Of a stretch of 64,000 nucleotides of DNA, positions 37,365 through 48,412 are shown in pieces. Made by a program: the position numbers and the translations under genes. The stretch is from Herbaspirillum chlorophenolicum (GTDB taxonomy: Bacteria; Pseudomonadota; Gammaproteobacteria; Burkholderiales; Burkholderiaceae_D): NCBI RefSeq assembly GCF_001189955.1, contig NZ_LFLT01000003.1, forward strand, positions 62,001-126,000, in the 5' to 3' direction. A model generated the notes under the pieces. It searched no databases. It was given only the letters and a program-made list of their open reading frames with translations, and had not been told where the DNA came from. Each line of letters starts with the position of its first letter. Position 1 is the first letter of the stretch.

Positions 37365-38771
37365 TTAGTGCGGATGGTAGACGACACGGTCAGGCACCGG
37401 CTTGAAAGTGCCGGCGGCACTCCACCACGGCATCAGCAGGAAGAAGCCAAGGTAGATGAACGAGCAGACCTGCGAGATGACAGTACCGATGGCAGTCGGC
37501 GGCTGCACGCCCAGATAACCCAGCGCAATAAAGGCAACGCCAAAGACAAGATAAATATATTTATGCCAGTCCGGACGGTAACGGATGGACTTGACCTGCG
37601 ACTGGTCCAGCCACGGCAAGCCGCCCAGGATCACCACCGACAGGCCCATCAATACCACGCCCCAGAACTTGGCATCGAACACCAGCATGCCGGCAATCAC
37701 TGCCAGGCCGATCACGATGGCGGCGATCTTGAACGCGCCGGCCAGCCGCGACTTGAACACCAGCAGCGCGACATAGGCCGCCACACCGGCGATCAGCCAG
37801 CCCATGAAGTCGGCAGTCGTGGCGCGCAGGATCGAATAGAACGGTGTGAAGTACCACACCGGTGCGATGTGCGGCGGCGTCTTGAGCGAATCGGCCGGGA
37901 TGAAGTTGTTGTACTCCAGGAAGTAGCCGCCCATTTCCGGCGCGAAGAACACTACCGCCGAGAACACGATCAGGAAGATCGACACGGCGAAGATGTCGTG
38001 CACCGAGTAGTACGGGTGGAACGGAACGCCATCCAGCGGCACGCCGTTTTCGTCGGTCTTTTCCTTGATCTCGACGCCGTCGGGGTTGTTCGAACCGACT
38101 TCGTGCAGCGCGATGATGTGCGCCACCACCAGGCCGATCAGCACCAGCGGAATGGCGATCACGTGAAACGAGAAGAAGCGGTTCAGGGTAGCGTCGGACA
38201 CAACGTAGTCGCCGCGAATCCACAGCGACAGGTCAGGACCGATGAAGGGGATCGCGCCGAACAGGTTGACGATCACCTGCGCGCCCCAGTACGACATCTG
38301 GCCCCAGGGCAGCAGGTAGCCCATGAAGGCCTCGCCCATCAGGCACAGGAAGATCGCCACGCCGAACAGCCACACCAGCTCGCGCGGCTTGCGGTAGGAG
38401 CCGTAGAGCAGGCCGCGCACCATGTGCAGGTAGACCACGATGAAGAAGGCCGACGCGCCGGTCGAGTGCATGTAGCGCACCAGCCAGCCCCAGGGCACAT
38501 CGCGCATGATGTACTCCACCGAGGCGAAGGCGAGGTTGGCATCCGGCTTGTAGTGCATCACCAGGAAGATGCCGGTGACGATCTGGATGACCAGTACCAG
38601 GAGCGCCAGCGAACCGAAGGCGTACCAGAAATTGAAGTTCTTGGGAGCGTAATACTCGGAAAGATGGGCTTTCCAGGTCGATGTCAATGGAAAGCGTGAG
38701 TCGATCCAGTTAAGCGCTTTGGCGGAGACCGGCGCATCGTCGGGCAATTTTTTTTCGTGGAATGCACCCAT
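37365..38771 (-). CDS. petB: Ubiquinol-cytochrome c reductase, cytochrome b
   Basis: This membrane haem-b subunit of the bc1 complex is 468 residues with at least eight helices. Paired His ligands lie in helices B and D (RYMHSTGASAFF, VVYLHMVRG; FSFHVIAIP, VVAHIIALHE). The Qo-site motif reads PDWHKY-type near the C-terminal half, with PPHIAPVWYF before it. The longer C-terminus, compared with about 400 residues, has extra helices. I choose the ATG at 38771, 7 nt after GGGGAGG; an ATG at 38777 overlaps the petA stop. Confidence 0.96.
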   Translation of the reverse strand: MGAFHEKKLPDDAPVSAKALNWIDSRFPLTSTWKAHLSEYYAPKNFNFWYAFGSLALLVLVIQIVTGIFLVMHYKPDANLAFASVEYIMRDVPWGWLVRYMHSTGASAFFIVVYLHMVRGLLYGSYRKPRELVWLFGVAIFLCLMGEAFMGYLLPWGQMSYWGAQVIVNLFGAIPFIGPDLSLWIRGDYVVSDATLNRFFSFHVIAIPLVLIGLVVAHIIALHEVGSNNPDGVEIKEKTDENGVPLDGVPFHPYYSVHDIFAVSIFLIVFSAVVFFAPEMGGYFLEYNNFIPADSLKTPPHIAPVWYFTPFYSILRATTADFMGWLIAGVAAYVALLVFKSRLAGAFKIAAIVIGLAVIAGMLVFDAKFWGVVLMGLSVVILGGLPWLDQSQVKSIRYRPDWHKYIYLVFGVAFIALGYLGVQPPTAIGTVISQVCSFIYLGFFLLMPWWSAAGTFKPVPDRVVYHPH

Positions 38772-38773
38772 GG

Positions 38774-39382
38774 TCATGCCTCCCCTTTTTCGTCTTTGCC
38801 GATGACCAGCTTGTTATCGCCTTCGAACATGTAACGCGGCACCTGGAGGTTGTCTGGGGACGGTTTGTTCTTGTAGACGCGTCCGGCAAGATCGAACGTG
38901 GAACCGTGGCAGGGGCACAGGAAGCCGCCATGCCAGTCATCCGGCAACGAAGGTTGCGGGCCCGATTGGAAACGCGCGCTGGGGGAGCAGCCGAGGTGCG
39001 GGCAAATGCCGACCACGACCAGGAGATCCTTGCGAATGGAGCGCCATTCATTGAGCGCATAGGCAGGCGTCTCGGAGAAATCGGTGCGCTTGGACTGCGG
39101 ATCGGCCACTTCGCCATCCACCTGCTTGAGCGACGCGACCATCTCGGGAGTACGCTTGAGAATCCAGACCGGCTTGCCGCGCCATTCCACGGTACGCATT
39201 TCACCGGGAGTCAAGGTAGAAATATCGACTTCAACCGGTGCGCCTGCAGCCTTGGCCCGTTCCGATGGCTGCAAGGTGGAGACGAAAGCTCCGGCAGTGG
39301 CTAAACCGGCTACACCGCCGGCCGCGCAAGTGGCAACAAGCAAACCTCGTCGACTTGCGTCGACCTGATTCTCATCCGTCAT
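38774..39382 (-). CDS. petA: Ubiquinol-cytochrome c reductase iron-sulfur subunit (Rieske)
   Basis: This Rieske [2Fe-2S] subunit is 202 residues. A twin-arginine-like N-terminus (SRRGLLVATCAAGG) is the uncleaved anchor and Tat signal. Cluster ligands are in CPHLGC (Cys127, His129, Cys132) and CPCHGSTFD (Cys156, Cys158, His159). It is the first gene of petABC, with a good promoter upstream. Confidence 0.97.
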   Translation of the reverse strand: MTDENQVDASRRGLLVATCAAGGVAGLATAGAFVSTLQPSERAKAAGAPVEVDISTLTPGEMRTVEWRGKPVWILKRTPEMVASLKQVDGEVADPQSKRTDFSETPAYALNEWRSIRKDLLVVVGICPHLGCSPSARFQSGPQPSLPDDWHGGFLCPCHGSTFDLAGRVYKNKPSPDNLQVPRYMFEGDNKLVIGKDEKGEA

Positions 39383-39445
39383 AAAGACCCCATCTCCATA
39401 TGTAAGTTAGCGTGGACCTTCTAAGTGACCCTCATGCAACTTTTG

Positions 39446-39474
39446 ATTATATATAAGCTGAATAGGGTTTTGAA
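39446..39474 (-). promoter_or_regulatory. Probable petABC promoter
   Basis: On the minus strand, -35 TTCAAA (39469-39474) and -10 TATAAT (39446-39451) are 17 bp apart. The predicted start near 39439 gives a leader of about 57 nt before petA. Confidence 0.55.
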
Positions 39475-39675
39475 GCTAACGGGCAGTTATGGTACCGACT
39501 GGTGCAAAAAACCATTTGACGCAGCGCAACCTGTTGTCAATATGCTCTTTTCGCTTCTTTTTTTGCGTCGCAGCACAAGATAATCGCCAATTTACTTTTC
39601 AGACGCGACGGGATATAACGCCTTATAGCCCTCACTTCATAAACAAATAGCAACCTTCCACAGGAGAAATCAACG

Positions 39676-40107
39676 ATGAGCATGCTTAAGGAATTCCGCG
39701 CATTTGCGGTCAAAGGCAACGTTGTCGACCTCGCAGTCGGTGTCATCATCGGCGGCGCCTTCGGCAAAATCGTCGAATCCATGGTGCAAGACATCATCAT
39801 GCCGATCGTCGGCAAAATCTTCGGCGGCCTCGATTTCGCCAGCTACTACATCCCGCTCAACGGCCAACCCTACGGCCTGTCGCTGGCCGAGGCCAAGAAG
39901 GCCGGCGCAGTATTCGCCTACGGCAATTTCGTCACCATCCTGATCAACTTCCTGATTCTGGCCTTCATCATCTTTCAGATGATTCGCGTCATCAACAAGG
40001 CACGCGACATGACCACCAAGCAAGAGGAAGCCGCACCGGCCGCGCCCGCAGAACCGTCGGAAGACGTCCTGCTGCTGCGCGAAATCCGCGATGCGCTGAA
40101 GAAGTAA
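39676..40107 (+). CDS. mscL: Large-conductance mechanosensitive channel MscL
   Basis: This osmotic safety-valve channel is 143 residues. TM1 has the pore-lining [20 protein letters not shown], and TM2 has [20 protein letters not shown]. The C-terminal helix ([14 protein letters not shown]) is typical. AGGAG lies about 9 nt upstream. It is monocistronic, divergent from petABC, and ends at a strong terminator. Confidence 0.97.
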   Translation: MSMLKEFRAFAVKGNVVDLAVGVIIGGAFGKIVESMVQDIIMPIVGKIFGGLDFASYYIPLNGQPYGLSLAEAKKAGAVFAYGNFVTILINFLILAFIIFQMIRVINKARDMTTKQEEAAPAAPAEPSEDVLLLREIRDALKK

Positions 40108-40125
40108 GCCAGCATCTCTGCAATC

Positions 40126-40148
40126 AAAAAGCCCTGCACGGGCTTTTT
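40126..40148. terminator. Bidirectional terminator between mscL and the Nif3-like gene
   Basis: Stem AAAAAGCCC / GGGCTTTTT with loop TGCAC lies between convergent genes. Confidence 0.87.
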
Positions 40149-40185
40149 GATTCAATACGCTGCCTCGAAAACCTGCCCTCCCCGA

Positions 40186-40950
40186 TCAAACCGGGTTATC
40201 GATGTCGATAAACTGGTGCTCGATGCCGAAATGTTCCGCCGCGTGCGCACCCAGCGCCTGCACGCCATAGCGCTCGGTGGCATGATGGCCCGCTGCGATA
40301 TAGATAGTGCCGGTCTCGCGCGCCAGATGCACGGTAGGCTCGGAAATCTCGCCGCTGATGTAAGCCGAAGCGCCGGCTGCGATCGCATCGGCCAACATGC
40401 CCTGCGCCGCCCCCGTGCACCATGCAATGTCGCCCAGCGCTTGCTGCGGGTCGCCGATCAGCAGCGGCATCCGCCCCAGTCGCTTTTCCACCAACGCGGC
40501 AAGATCGGCGGCAGTCTTCACTGAAGGCGAATTGCTGCGCCCGAGCCAGCCCAGGTCATCGTCGCCGAAACGGCCGCTGGCGGTGAAATCGAGCTGGCGC
40601 GCAAGTTGCGCATTGTTGCCCAATTGCGGATGCGCATCCAGCGGGAGATGGTAGGCGAACAGGTTGACATCGTTGGAGAGCAGCAGCTTCAGCCTGCGCT
40701 GCTTGGTGCCGATCACGCGCATATCTTCGCCACGCCAGAAATAACCGTGGTGGACCAGGATCGCGTCGGCCTTCAAATCGAGGGCGGCTTCGATCAGCGC
40801 CAGGCTCGCTGTCACGCCGCTGACGACCTTGGCGATCGTCTCCCGCCCTTCCACCTGCAGGCCGTTTGGGCAATAATCGCGGTATTGCCCGGCATTCAGC
40901 GTCTGGCCGAGATATTTCCCGAACTCGTCCCTGGTAATTTGCCGGCTCAT
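40186..40950 (-). CDS. Nif3-like dinuclear metal centre hexameric protein (YbgI/DUF34 family)
   Basis: This is a 254-residue NIF3/DUF34 protein, a putative GTP cyclohydrolase 1 type 2-like metal enzyme of unsettled function. Metal-binding motifs are visible: [10 protein letters not shown] (two His), [14 protein letters not shown] near the middle and [10 protein letters not shown] near the end. I start at 40950, where GAGG lies 9 nt upstream; an ATG two codons earlier has no room for a ribosome site. It is divergent from the DegS-type protease with only 23 bp between starts. Confidence 0.93.
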   Translation of the reverse strand: MSRQITRDEFGKYLGQTLNAGQYRDYCPNGLQVEGRETIAKVVSGVTASLALIEAALDLKADAILVHHGYFWRGEDMRVIGTKQRRLKLLLSNDVNLFAYHLPLDAHPQLGNNAQLARQLDFTASGRFGDDDLGWLGRSNSPSVKTAADLAALVEKRLGRMPLLIGDPQQALGDIAWCTGAAQGMLADAIAAGASAYISGEISEPTVHLARETGTIYIAAGHHATERYGVQALGAHAAEHFGIEHQFIDIDNPV

Positions 40951-40973
40951 TTTCATCCTCATCTGGTTTCTAT

Positions 40974-42155
<1,182 letters not shown>

Positions 42156-42231
42156 GAAGGGCTAGAATGCCCGATGCCACGCGCCCCGACACCGGGGCGC
42201 GGCCATCGCCATCAGAAGGAGATCGAACAAG

Positions 42232-42921
42232 ATGCACGTGCGCGACCTGACCCAGTTCCTGGCCGAACTTTCCGATAACAACAACCGCGCCTGGTTCGTG
42301 ATGAACAAGCCGCGCTACGACATCCTGCGTGAGGAGTTCCTGGCGCTGACCACGCAACTGATCGCCGATATCGCCAAGTTCGATCCTGCCATTGCGGGCT
42401 GCAATCCCAAGAAGGCATTGTTTCGCATCAACCGCGACATGCGCTTCTCGCACGACAAGAGCCCGTACAAGACGCACTTCTCCGCAGCCATCACCGCCAG
42501 CGGCCTGAAAAAGCCCAGCCAGGGCGGCGGCCCGGCCTATTACTTCCACATTGACGCAGACGGCAAGCTGCTCATCGCAGGCGGCGAATACATGCCTCCA
42601 TCGGATCGCTTGCGCGCCATCCGCAACCAGGTCATCAGCGATGCACCGGGTTTCAACAAGATGCGCAAGAATAAGAAACTGGTGGAGACCTACGGCGACC
42701 TGCAAGAAGAAGGCAAGCTGGTGCGCCCGCCGAAGGGCTTCGATCCGGACAGCCCCAATATCGAATATGTGAAGCTGAAGAGCTTCATTGTGTGGACCGA
42801 AACCAGCATCAAGAAGAAGGTACCGGCCGACCTGAAAAAGGATGTGCTGGCTGGATTCAAGGACGCTTATCCGCTGGTGAACTGGCTGCGCAATGTGCCG
42901 CTGCAGGTGGCGGAAGAATAA
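42232..42921 (+). CDS. DUF2461 family protein (TIGR02453)
   Basis: This is a 229-residue conserved protein of unknown function. The family signature is clear: LTQFLAELSDNNNRAWFVMNKPRYD, FRINRDMRFSHDKSPYKTHF, GGGPAYYFHIDADG and GGEYMPPSDRLRAIR. AGAAGGAGAT lies shortly before the ATG. It follows the DegS-type gene by 76 bp and may be co-transcribed with it. It ends at a terminator. Confidence 0.92.
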   Translation: MHVRDLTQFLAELSDNNNRAWFVMNKPRYDILREEFLALTTQLIADIAKFDPAIAGCNPKKALFRINRDMRFSHDKSPYKTHFSAAITASGLKKPSQGGGPAYYFHIDADGKLLIAGGEYMPPSDRLRAIRNQVISDAPGFNKMRKNKKLVETYGDLQEEGKLVRPPKGFDPDSPNIEYVKLKSFIVWTETSIKKKVPADLKKDVLAGFKDAYPLVNWLRNVPLQVAEE

Positions 42922-42945
42922 ACGGCCGGCAAAGTACGCATATGA

Positions 42946-42970
42946 AAAAGCCCGCTATGCGCGGGCTTTT
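42946..42970. terminator. Bidirectional terminator between the DUF2461 gene and tatC
   Basis: Stem AAAAGCCCGC / GCGGGCTTTT with loop TATGC runs into T7. It also closes the very long leftward mla-his-tat array. Confidence 0.88.
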
Positions 42971-42985
42971 TTTATGGCGGCTGGC

Positions 42986-43765
42986 CTACTCGGCAGCGGA
43001 AGATTTAGCCTCTTCGCTATCCGGCGCGCGCGTGGCGCGTTCGAAGATGGGCGCTACAATCAGGCCGATCTCATACAGCAGCACCAACGGCACGGCCAGC
43101 ATCAGCTGACTCATGACATCGGGCGGCGTCACCACGGCAGCGACCACAAAAGCGCCAACGATCACGTAAGGGCGGATCTGCTTGAGCTTCTGCAACGGCA
43201 CCAGTCCCATGCGCACCAGCACGATCACGATCACCGGCACTTCGAAAGTGACCCCGAAGGCGATGAACATGGTCAGCACGAAGTCGACGTAGCTGTCGAT
43301 GTCCGGCGCCACCGAGACCGACTTGGGCGCGAAGTTGTTGATGAACGGGAACACCACGCCAAACACGAAGAAATAGCAGAACGCCACGCCGACGATGAAC
43401 AGCACCGAGGACGAGATCACCAGCGGCGCGATCAGCTTCTTTTCATGCGTATACAGGCCGGGGGCAACGAAGGCCCACATCTGGTACAGCACCCAAGGCA
43501 GCGACACCAGCACCGCCACCAGCATGGTGACCTTGATCGGGATCAGGAAAGGCGTGATGACGCCGGTGGCGATCATCTTGCTGCCGACAGGCAGCGCATG
43601 GATCATCGGCGCCGCCAGCACGTCGAAGATGTGGGCCGCGAAAGGCATCATGCACAGGAAGACCACCAGCACCACCGCTGCTGCCTTGACGACGCGGCTA
43701 CGCAGTTCGATCAGGTGCGAGATGAAGCTGTCTTCGGTGCCGGCCGTATTGTTTTCTTCAGCCAT
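42986..43765 (-). CDS. tatC: Sec-independent protein translocase TatC
   Basis: This is the core receptor of the Tat translocon, binding twin-arginine signals. It is 259 residues with six helices. The N-terminal SFISHLIELRSRVVKA is the invariant signal-binding segment, and FVAPGLYTHEKK is the conserved periplasmic/loop motif. It is the last gene of the array. Likely clients include the Rieske protein at 38.8-39.4 kb. Confidence 0.97.
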   Translation of the reverse strand: MAEENNTAGTEDSFISHLIELRSRVVKAAAVVLVVFLCMMPFAAHIFDVLAAPMIHALPVGSKMIATGVITPFLIPIKVTMLVAVLVSLPWVLYQMWAFVAPGLYTHEKKLIAPLVISSSVLFIVGVAFCYFFVFGVVFPFINNFAPKSVSVAPDIDSYVDFVLTMFIAFGVTFEVPVIVIVLVRMGLVPLQKLKQIRPYVIVGAFVVAAVVTPPDVMSQLMLAVPLVLLYEIGLIVAPIFERATRAPDSEEAKSSAAE

Positions 43766-43813
43766 GGAATTTGCTGCGCAAAGGTAAGGTGAGGACGCGG
43801 GGCGCCGTCGGGA

Positions 43814-44338
43814 TTAAAAGAAACCGGCCGACTTGCCGGCGCCGATCGGACGATATTTTGCCACTCGCGCCGAAGCCGAGATCACGCGTGTCTTGCGCCC
43901 GCTCTGGTGCTTGTACCAGGACGGGACGGCGGTGGTGCGCGCCAGTTTCTTGCGGCGGAACGCCTTGGCCTTGATCGAGAGCATATCGGCGCTGGGCGTA
44001 CGGCTCCAGGTGCTTGCGCCCGAAGCGGCACTATCGCCGGCCGCAGCGCCGTCGCCGCCGTTCCAGGCGTCGTTGAGCGATGCTTCGGTGTCGGACATGC
44101 TCTTGTGGATGCTGCCCGATACATCGCTGGCAGCCTGTTCCACATCCTTTTGCATCTTGCGCAGCTCGTCCAGCTCGATCTCGCGGCTGACCTCGCTCTT
44201 GACGTCGTTGATGTAGCGCTGTGCGCGGCCGAACAGGGTGCCGGCCATGCGCGCCACCTTGGGCAGCCGCTCGGGGCCGATCACGACCAGCGCGACCACG
44301 CCGATCAGGGCCAGCTTGGAAAGGCCGATATCAATCAT
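43814..44338 (-). CDS. tatB: Sec-independent protein translocase TatB
   Basis: This is a 174-residue bitopic protein. An N-terminal helix with MIDIGLSKLALIGVVALVVIG and the hinge PERLPK is followed by an amphipathic helix and an acidic/Ser/Ala linker. The last 50 residues form a strongly basic tail (RRKKLARTT through GAGKSAGFF) that E. coli TatB lacks. It is followed by tatC after 48 bp. Confidence 0.93.
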   Translation of the reverse strand: MIDIGLSKLALIGVVALVVIGPERLPKVARMAGTLFGRAQRYINDVKSEVSREIELDELRKMQKDVEQAASDVSGSIHKSMSDTEASLNDAWNGGDGAAAGDSAASGASTWSRTPSADMLSIKAKAFRRKKLARTTAVPSWYKHQSGRKTRVISASARVAKYRPIGAGKSAGFF

Positions 44339-44384
44339 GGGTCTTGGACATTAATGGCAAAGTACGACAGGCAAGGCACAACGA

Positions 44385-44401
44385 GGTGCGGTGGACGCAC
44401 C
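44385..44401 (-). repeat. Small intercistronic hairpin between tatA and tatB
   Basis: GGTGCG / CGCACC with a 5-nt loop lies in the 168-bp gap between tatA and tatB. No T run. It may help set the usual excess of TatA over TatB. Confidence 0.35.
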
Positions 44402-44506
44402 CGCCAAACCGGCGGCGGGCACGAAAATCTGGAGGCGGCCTGCAACGCTCCCCACTTGCATCCGGCATGACGCCGACGCACCGGGCACGCAACAGGCGCC
44501 GCTTGA

Positions 44507-44713
44507 TCAGCTGCCGGACTTGTCTTTTTCCTTGGCCTGGACATCGATGGCCGGATCCTTGGCCTGCTCGTCTTCGGCGCCCTTGACGCCATCCTTGAAG
44601 CCCTTGACGGCCTTGCCCAGATCAGAGCCCATGTTGCTGAGCTTCTTGGTACCGAAAACCAGCATGACGATCACCAGAACAATCAGCCAATGCCAAATAC
44701 TGAACGAACCCAT
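44507..44713 (-). CDS. tatA: Sec-independent protein translocase TatA
   Basis: This is a 68-residue pore-forming subunit. It has a single N-terminal helix ([19 protein letters not shown]), the amphipathic helix after [19 protein letters not shown], and a charged tail. AGGAG lies 7 nt upstream. The order hinT-tatA-tatB-tatC is conserved in related bacteria. Confidence 0.97.
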   Translation of the reverse strand: MGSFSIWHWLIVLVIVMLVFGTKKLSNMGSDLGKAVKGFKDGVKGAEDEQAKDPAIDVQAKEKDKSGS

Positions 44714-44793
44714 TCTCTTCTCCTAAGCGGACATCCCTGCCCTGTCTACAAAACGTTCCCTGTCTCTACCGGCGCTGCGCGCGCGCCGGCTCA

Positions 44794-45174
44794 TTATTGT
44801 TGCACGAAGCGTACCCGCCACGGGTGCGGGCCGCCAATCACGTGCATATGCAGATGGTACACCTCCTGCCCGCCATCCGGTCCGGTATTGAACAGCGTCT
44901 TGAAACCGCCGCTGCGGTTGCCGTCGGTATCGACCTGGAAGCCGCAGCCCTGCTCGGCCGCCAGCTTGGGCGCGAGAAGCGCCATTTTACCCAGCAAGGC
45001 GGCCTGCTCGGGACCGCAGTCCGACAGCGTGGCGACATGCTGGCGCGGCACGATCAGGAAATGCACCGGCGCAGCCGGATTGATGTCGTGGAAAGCGACC
45101 ACATCCTCGTCTTCGTACAGCTTCTTCGACGGGATTTCGCCGGCAGCGATCTTACAGAAAATACAATTGTCCAA
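44794..45174 (-). CDS. hinT: HIT-family purine nucleoside phosphoramidase HinT
   Basis: This is a 126-residue histidine-triad hydrolase of AMP-lysine and related phosphoramidates. The triad HLHMH is His107/109/111, and NCIFCKIAAGEIPSKK is the usual N-terminus. I start at a TTG (45174) because AGGAG lies 7 nt upstream and the product then begins MDNCIFC, like known HinT proteins. A longer frame from 45213 also begins with TTG and has a non-homologous leader. It is between hisE and tatA in the same transcript. Confidence 0.93.
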   Translation of the reverse strand: MDNCIFCKIAAGEIPSKKLYEDEDVVAFHDINPAAPVHFLIVPRQHVATLSDCGPEQAALLGKMALLAPKLAAEQGCGFQVDTDGNRSGGFKTLFNTGPDGGQEVYHLHMHVIGGPHPWRVRFVQQ

Positions 45175-45209
45175 AACCGTTCTCCTGCGTAGATGGGGGG
45201 ATATGCCGC

Positions 45210-45548
45210 TCAATCCTTGCGCGCGGCTTTTTCTTCCAGGCCGGAGAGGCCTTCACGGCGCGCCAGTTCGTCGAGCACGTCCTGAGGCGTCAGGTCGAAC
45301 TGGGCCAGCATCACCATGGAATGGAACCAGAGGTCGGCGCACTCGTAGAGCACCTTGGACTTGTCGCCGGAGACGCGGGCATCCTTGGCGGCCATCACGG
45401 TTTCGGTGGCCTCTTCGCCGATCTTCTTGAGGATGGCGTCGTCGCCCTTGGAAAACAGCTTGGCGACATACGACTTTTCAGGGTTGCCGCCATTGGCCAG
45501 CTTGCGCGACTCGATAATCTCGGCCAGGCGCTTCAATGTTTCGCTCAT
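45210..45548 (-). CDS. hisE: Phosphoribosyl-ATP pyrophosphatase
   Basis: This enzyme does the second step of histidine synthesis, hydrolysing PR-ATP to PR-AMP. It is 112 residues of the MazG-like all-alpha fold, with the metal-binding [14 protein letters not shown] and [15 protein letters not shown]. The start overlaps the hisI stop by 4 bp. Confidence 0.95.
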   Translation of the reverse strand: MSETLKRLAEIIESRKLANGGNPEKSYVAKLFSKGDDAILKKIGEEATETVMAAKDARVSGDKSKVLYECADLWFHSMVMLAQFDLTPQDVLDELARREGLSGLEEKAARKD

Positions 45549-46051
45549 GATTCGGTCTTGCCCGGTTCGATATTCTTGGCCGCGTCGGCGGTCTTGCGCG
45601 TGCGCTTGGGCTTATCGGCAACCTTCTCGTCCTTGGCCGCAGGCGCACCGCCGGCGCCCGGCGGCAAGTCCTTCAATACCGGCTCGATGGTCAACCATTC
45701 GCCATTGTCGGCGCTGCCTTCGAACTTCTGGAAGAAGCAGGAATGGCGGCCGGTGTGGCAGGCGATGCCGGCCACCTGCTCGACCTTGAGCAGCACCACG
45801 TCTTCGTCGCAATCGAGGCGGATCTCGTGCACCTTCTGGAAGTGGCCGGACTCCTCGCCCTTGTGCCACAGTTTCTTGCGCGAGCGGCTCCAGTAGACGG
45901 CCTGGCCGACTTCAACCGTCTTGGCCAGCGCCTCGCGGTTCATCCAGGCGAACATCAGCACATCGTTGCTGCCGACTTCCTGGGTGATCACCGGCACCAG
46001 GCCGACTTCGTCCCATTTGACCTTGTTCAGCCACTTGGCGCTGATGCTCAT
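45545..46051 (-). CDS. hisI: Phosphoribosyl-AMP cyclohydrolase
   Basis: This enzyme opens the PR-AMP ring, the third step. It is 168 residues. The catalytic core (1-130) has [31 protein letters not shown] and the Cys-bearing [18 protein letters not shown]. The last 38 residues are Lys/Ala/Pro-rich and probably disordered, longer than the usual monofunctional enzyme. It overlaps hisF and hisE by 4 bp on each side. Confidence 0.95.
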   Translation of the reverse strand: MSISAKWLNKVKWDEVGLVPVITQEVGSNDVLMFAWMNREALAKTVEVGQAVYWSRSRKKLWHKGEESGHFQKVHEIRLDCDEDVVLLKVEQVAGIACHTGRHSCFFQKFEGSADNGEWLTIEPVLKDLPPGAGGAPAAKDEKVADKPKRTRKTADAAKNIEPGKTES

Positions 46052-46812
46052 GCCAGCCTCATTGGAATGTTTTGGTCGGCCATGAAGCGCTTGGCTTCCT
46101 GCACGGTGTGCTGGCCATAGTGGAAGATGCTGGCGGCCAGCACCGCGTCAGCCTTGCCGCGGCTGATGCCGTCGGCCAGGTCCTGCAGGCCGCCGACGCC
46201 ACCCGATGCGATCACCGGAATGCTCACCGCCTCCGATACCGCGCGTGTCAGATCGAGGTCGAAACCGCTCTTGGTGCCGTCGCGATCCATGCTGGTTAGC
46301 AGGATTTCGCCGGCGCCCAGGCGCGCCATGTTGCGTGCCCATTCGACCGCGTCCAGTCCGGTGGCCTTGCGTCCGCCGTGGGTGTAGACCTCCCACTTGC
46401 CGTCGCCTGCGCGCTTGGCGTCGATCGCCACCACGATGCATTGCGAACCGTACTTGCTGGCGGCATCGGCCACCAGTTGCGGGTTGGTCACGGCGGAAGT
46501 GTTGATGCCGACCTTGTCGGCGCCGGCGTTGAGCAGGCGGCGCACATCGTCGACCGCACGCACGCCGCCGCCCACCGTCAGCGGAATGAAGACCTGCGAG
46601 GCGACCGCTTCGATGATGTCGAGGATCAGGTCGCGGCCATCGGAGGAAGCGGTGATGTCGAGGAAGGTCAGCTCGTCGGCGCCCTGCTCGTCATAGCGCC
46701 GCGCGATCTCCACCGGGTCGCCGGCATCACGCAGTTCGAGAAAATTGACCCCCTTCACGACGCGGCCGGCGGTCACGTCGAGGCAGGGGATGATGCGTTT
46801 TGCGAGGGCCAT
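46048..46812 (-). CDS. hisF: Imidazole glycerol phosphate synthase, cyclase subunit
   Basis: This is a (beta/alpha)8 barrel of 254 residues that uses ammonia from HisH to make IGP and AICAR. It starts [21 protein letters not shown], with the catalytic Asp in CLDV, and [11 protein letters not shown] carries the second catalytic Asp. The length is normal. Confidence 0.97.
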   Translation of the reverse strand: MALAKRIIPCLDVTAGRVVKGVNFLELRDAGDPVEIARRYDEQGADELTFLDITASSDGRDLILDIIEAVASQVFIPLTVGGGVRAVDDVRRLLNAGADKVGINTSAVTNPQLVADAASKYGSQCIVVAIDAKRAGDGKWEVYTHGGRKATGLDAVEWARNMARLGAGEILLTSMDRDGTKSGFDLDLTRAVSEAVSIPVIASGGVGGLQDLADGISRGKADAVLAASIFHYGQHTVQEAKRFMADQNIPMRLA

Positions 46813-46837
46813 CTTGTTTGCTACCTTATTTGCTGCA

Positions 46838-47635
46838 TTAGTCGCCGCCGGCTTCGGTATCCGTGCCTTCGGCTTCCGTCAGTTCATCGGCGCGGTCCTG
46901 CGCGCTGCGCAGGTCCAGCGTGCCTTCATAGATCGAACGGCCGCAGATGACCGCCTCGATGCCTTCATCTTCCACGCCGCACAGCGCTTCCACATCCTTG
47001 ATGTTATGCACGCCGCCCGAGGCGATGATGGGGATCGACACTGCCTGCGCCAGGCGCACGGTAGCTTCGATGTTGACGCCGCCCATCATGCCGTCGCGGC
47101 CGATGTCGGTATAGACGATGGCTTCGCAGCCGTAGCCTTCGAACTTGCGGGCCAGGTCGACGACCTCGTGGCCCGACAGCTTGCTCCAGCCGTCGGTGGC
47201 GACCTTGCCATCCTTGGCGTCCAGGCCGACGATGATCTGGCCGGGGAAGGCGCTGCAGGCGTCATGCAGGAAACCGGGGTTCTTCACCGCCGCGGTACCG
47301 ATGATGATGTAGGACAGGCCGTCATCCAGGTAGCGCTCGATGGTATCCAGGTCGCGGATGCCGCCACCCAGTTGCACGGGAATCTCTTCGACGCCGTTTT
47401 CTTCGGCAAACGCAGAGACGGCCTTGAGGATAGCCTTCACCGCAGCCTCGTTCTTGGGCTTGCCCGCAAACGCGCCGTTCAGGTCGACCAGGTGCAAGCG
47501 GCGAGCGCCTTGCTTGAGCCAGTGCAGGGCCATCTCTGCCGGGTCTTCGGAGAAAACGGTGACTTGTTCCATATCGCCTTGTTTAAGGCGGACGCAATGA
47601 CCGTCTTTCAGGTCGATGGCGGGTATCAGCAGCAT
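46838..47635 (-). CDS. hisA: Phosphoribosylformimino-AICAR-P isomerase
   Basis: This barrel isomerase does the fourth step, an Amadori rearrangement of ProFAR. It is 265 residues. It starts [17 protein letters not shown] (Asp in AIDL) and has [15 protein letters not shown] acid in [14 protein letters not shown] start at 47635, since the longer frame upstream lacks similarity. A C-terminal acidic tail of about 20 residues goes beyond the barrel. Confidence 0.96.
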   Translation of the reverse strand: MLLIPAIDLKDGHCVRLKQGDMEQVTVFSEDPAEMALHWLKQGARRLHLVDLNGAFAGKPKNEAAVKAILKAVSAFAEENGVEEIPVQLGGGIRDLDTIERYLDDGLSYIIIGTAAVKNPGFLHDACSAFPGQIIVGLDAKDGKVATDGWSKLSGHEVVDLARKFEGYGCEAIVYTDIGRDGMMGGVNIEATVRLAQAVSIPIIASGGVHNIKDVEALCGVEDEGIEAVICGRSIYEGTLDLRSAQDRADELTEAEGTDTEAGGD

Positions 47636-47728
47636 GGCTACGGTATGACTATCTGTAAAAGGAGTTTGTGGGTAAGGCAGGCCCGGCAGGATTTTCCGGA
47701 CTTGCCGAACTTGCTTTAAATACAAAAA

Positions 47729-48367
47729 TCAGGGCTTCCAGTGTACGAAATTCCGATACAGCTGCAAACCCGCAGCGGCACTTTTTTCCGGGTGGAACTG
47801 GGTTGCAAAGATATTATCGCGGGCCACCGCGCAAGCGAAGTCGCGGCCATAGGGCGTCTGGCCGACCACATGGGCCTGTTCCGCAGGGACTGCATAGAAA
47901 CTGTGCACGAAATAGAAGAAGGCATTGTCCGCAATCCCCTCCCACAATGGATGGGGCGTGGTCTGGCGGACATGGTTCCAGCCCATCTGCGGCACCTTGA
48001 AACGGGAACCGTCGTCCTGCAGCATGCCGTCCAGCTCAAAACGCACCACCTTGCCCGGCAACAGGCCCAGGCCGGGGGTATCGCCTTCTTCGCTCCAGTC
48101 GAACAGCATCTGCTCGCCCACGCACACGCCGAACAGCGGCTTGCTGCGCGAGGCCTCGACGACCGCTTCCTGCAGGCCCGACTCGCGCAGGCAGCGCATG
48201 CAGTCGGGCATGGCGCCCTGGCCGGGCAGCACCACGCGGTCGGCGGCGCGAATGTCCGCAACCTCGCCGGAAATGCGCACGTCGGCTTCAGGCGCGACAT
48301 GGCGCAGGGCTTGCGCTACCGAGCGCAGGTTGCCCATGCCGTAATCCACTACAACAATTTTATTCAT
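47729..48367 (-). CDS. hisH: Imidazole glycerol phosphate synthase, glutaminase subunit
   Basis: This class I glutamine amidotransferase is 212 residues and feeds ammonia to HisF. The triad is Cys82 (GVCVGEQ), His192 and Glu194 (QFHPEKS). PQMGWNHV is the conserved interface motif. It sits 93 bp before hisA in the operon. Confidence 0.97.
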   Translation of the reverse strand: MNKIVVVDYGMGNLRSVAQALRHVAPEADVRISGEVADIRAADRVVLPGQGAMPDCMRCLRESGLQEAVVEASRSKPLFGVCVGEQMLFDWSEEGDTPGLGLLPGKVVRFELDGMLQDDGSRFKVPQMGWNHVRQTTPHPLWEGIADNAFFYFVHSFYAVPAEQAHVVGQTPYGRDFACAVARDNIFATQFHPEKSAAAGLQLYRNFVHWKP

Positions 48368-48412
48368 ATCGAAGATGGCGGCGCGCTTGGCTGCGCCGGG
48401 AATGCCAGGTGA

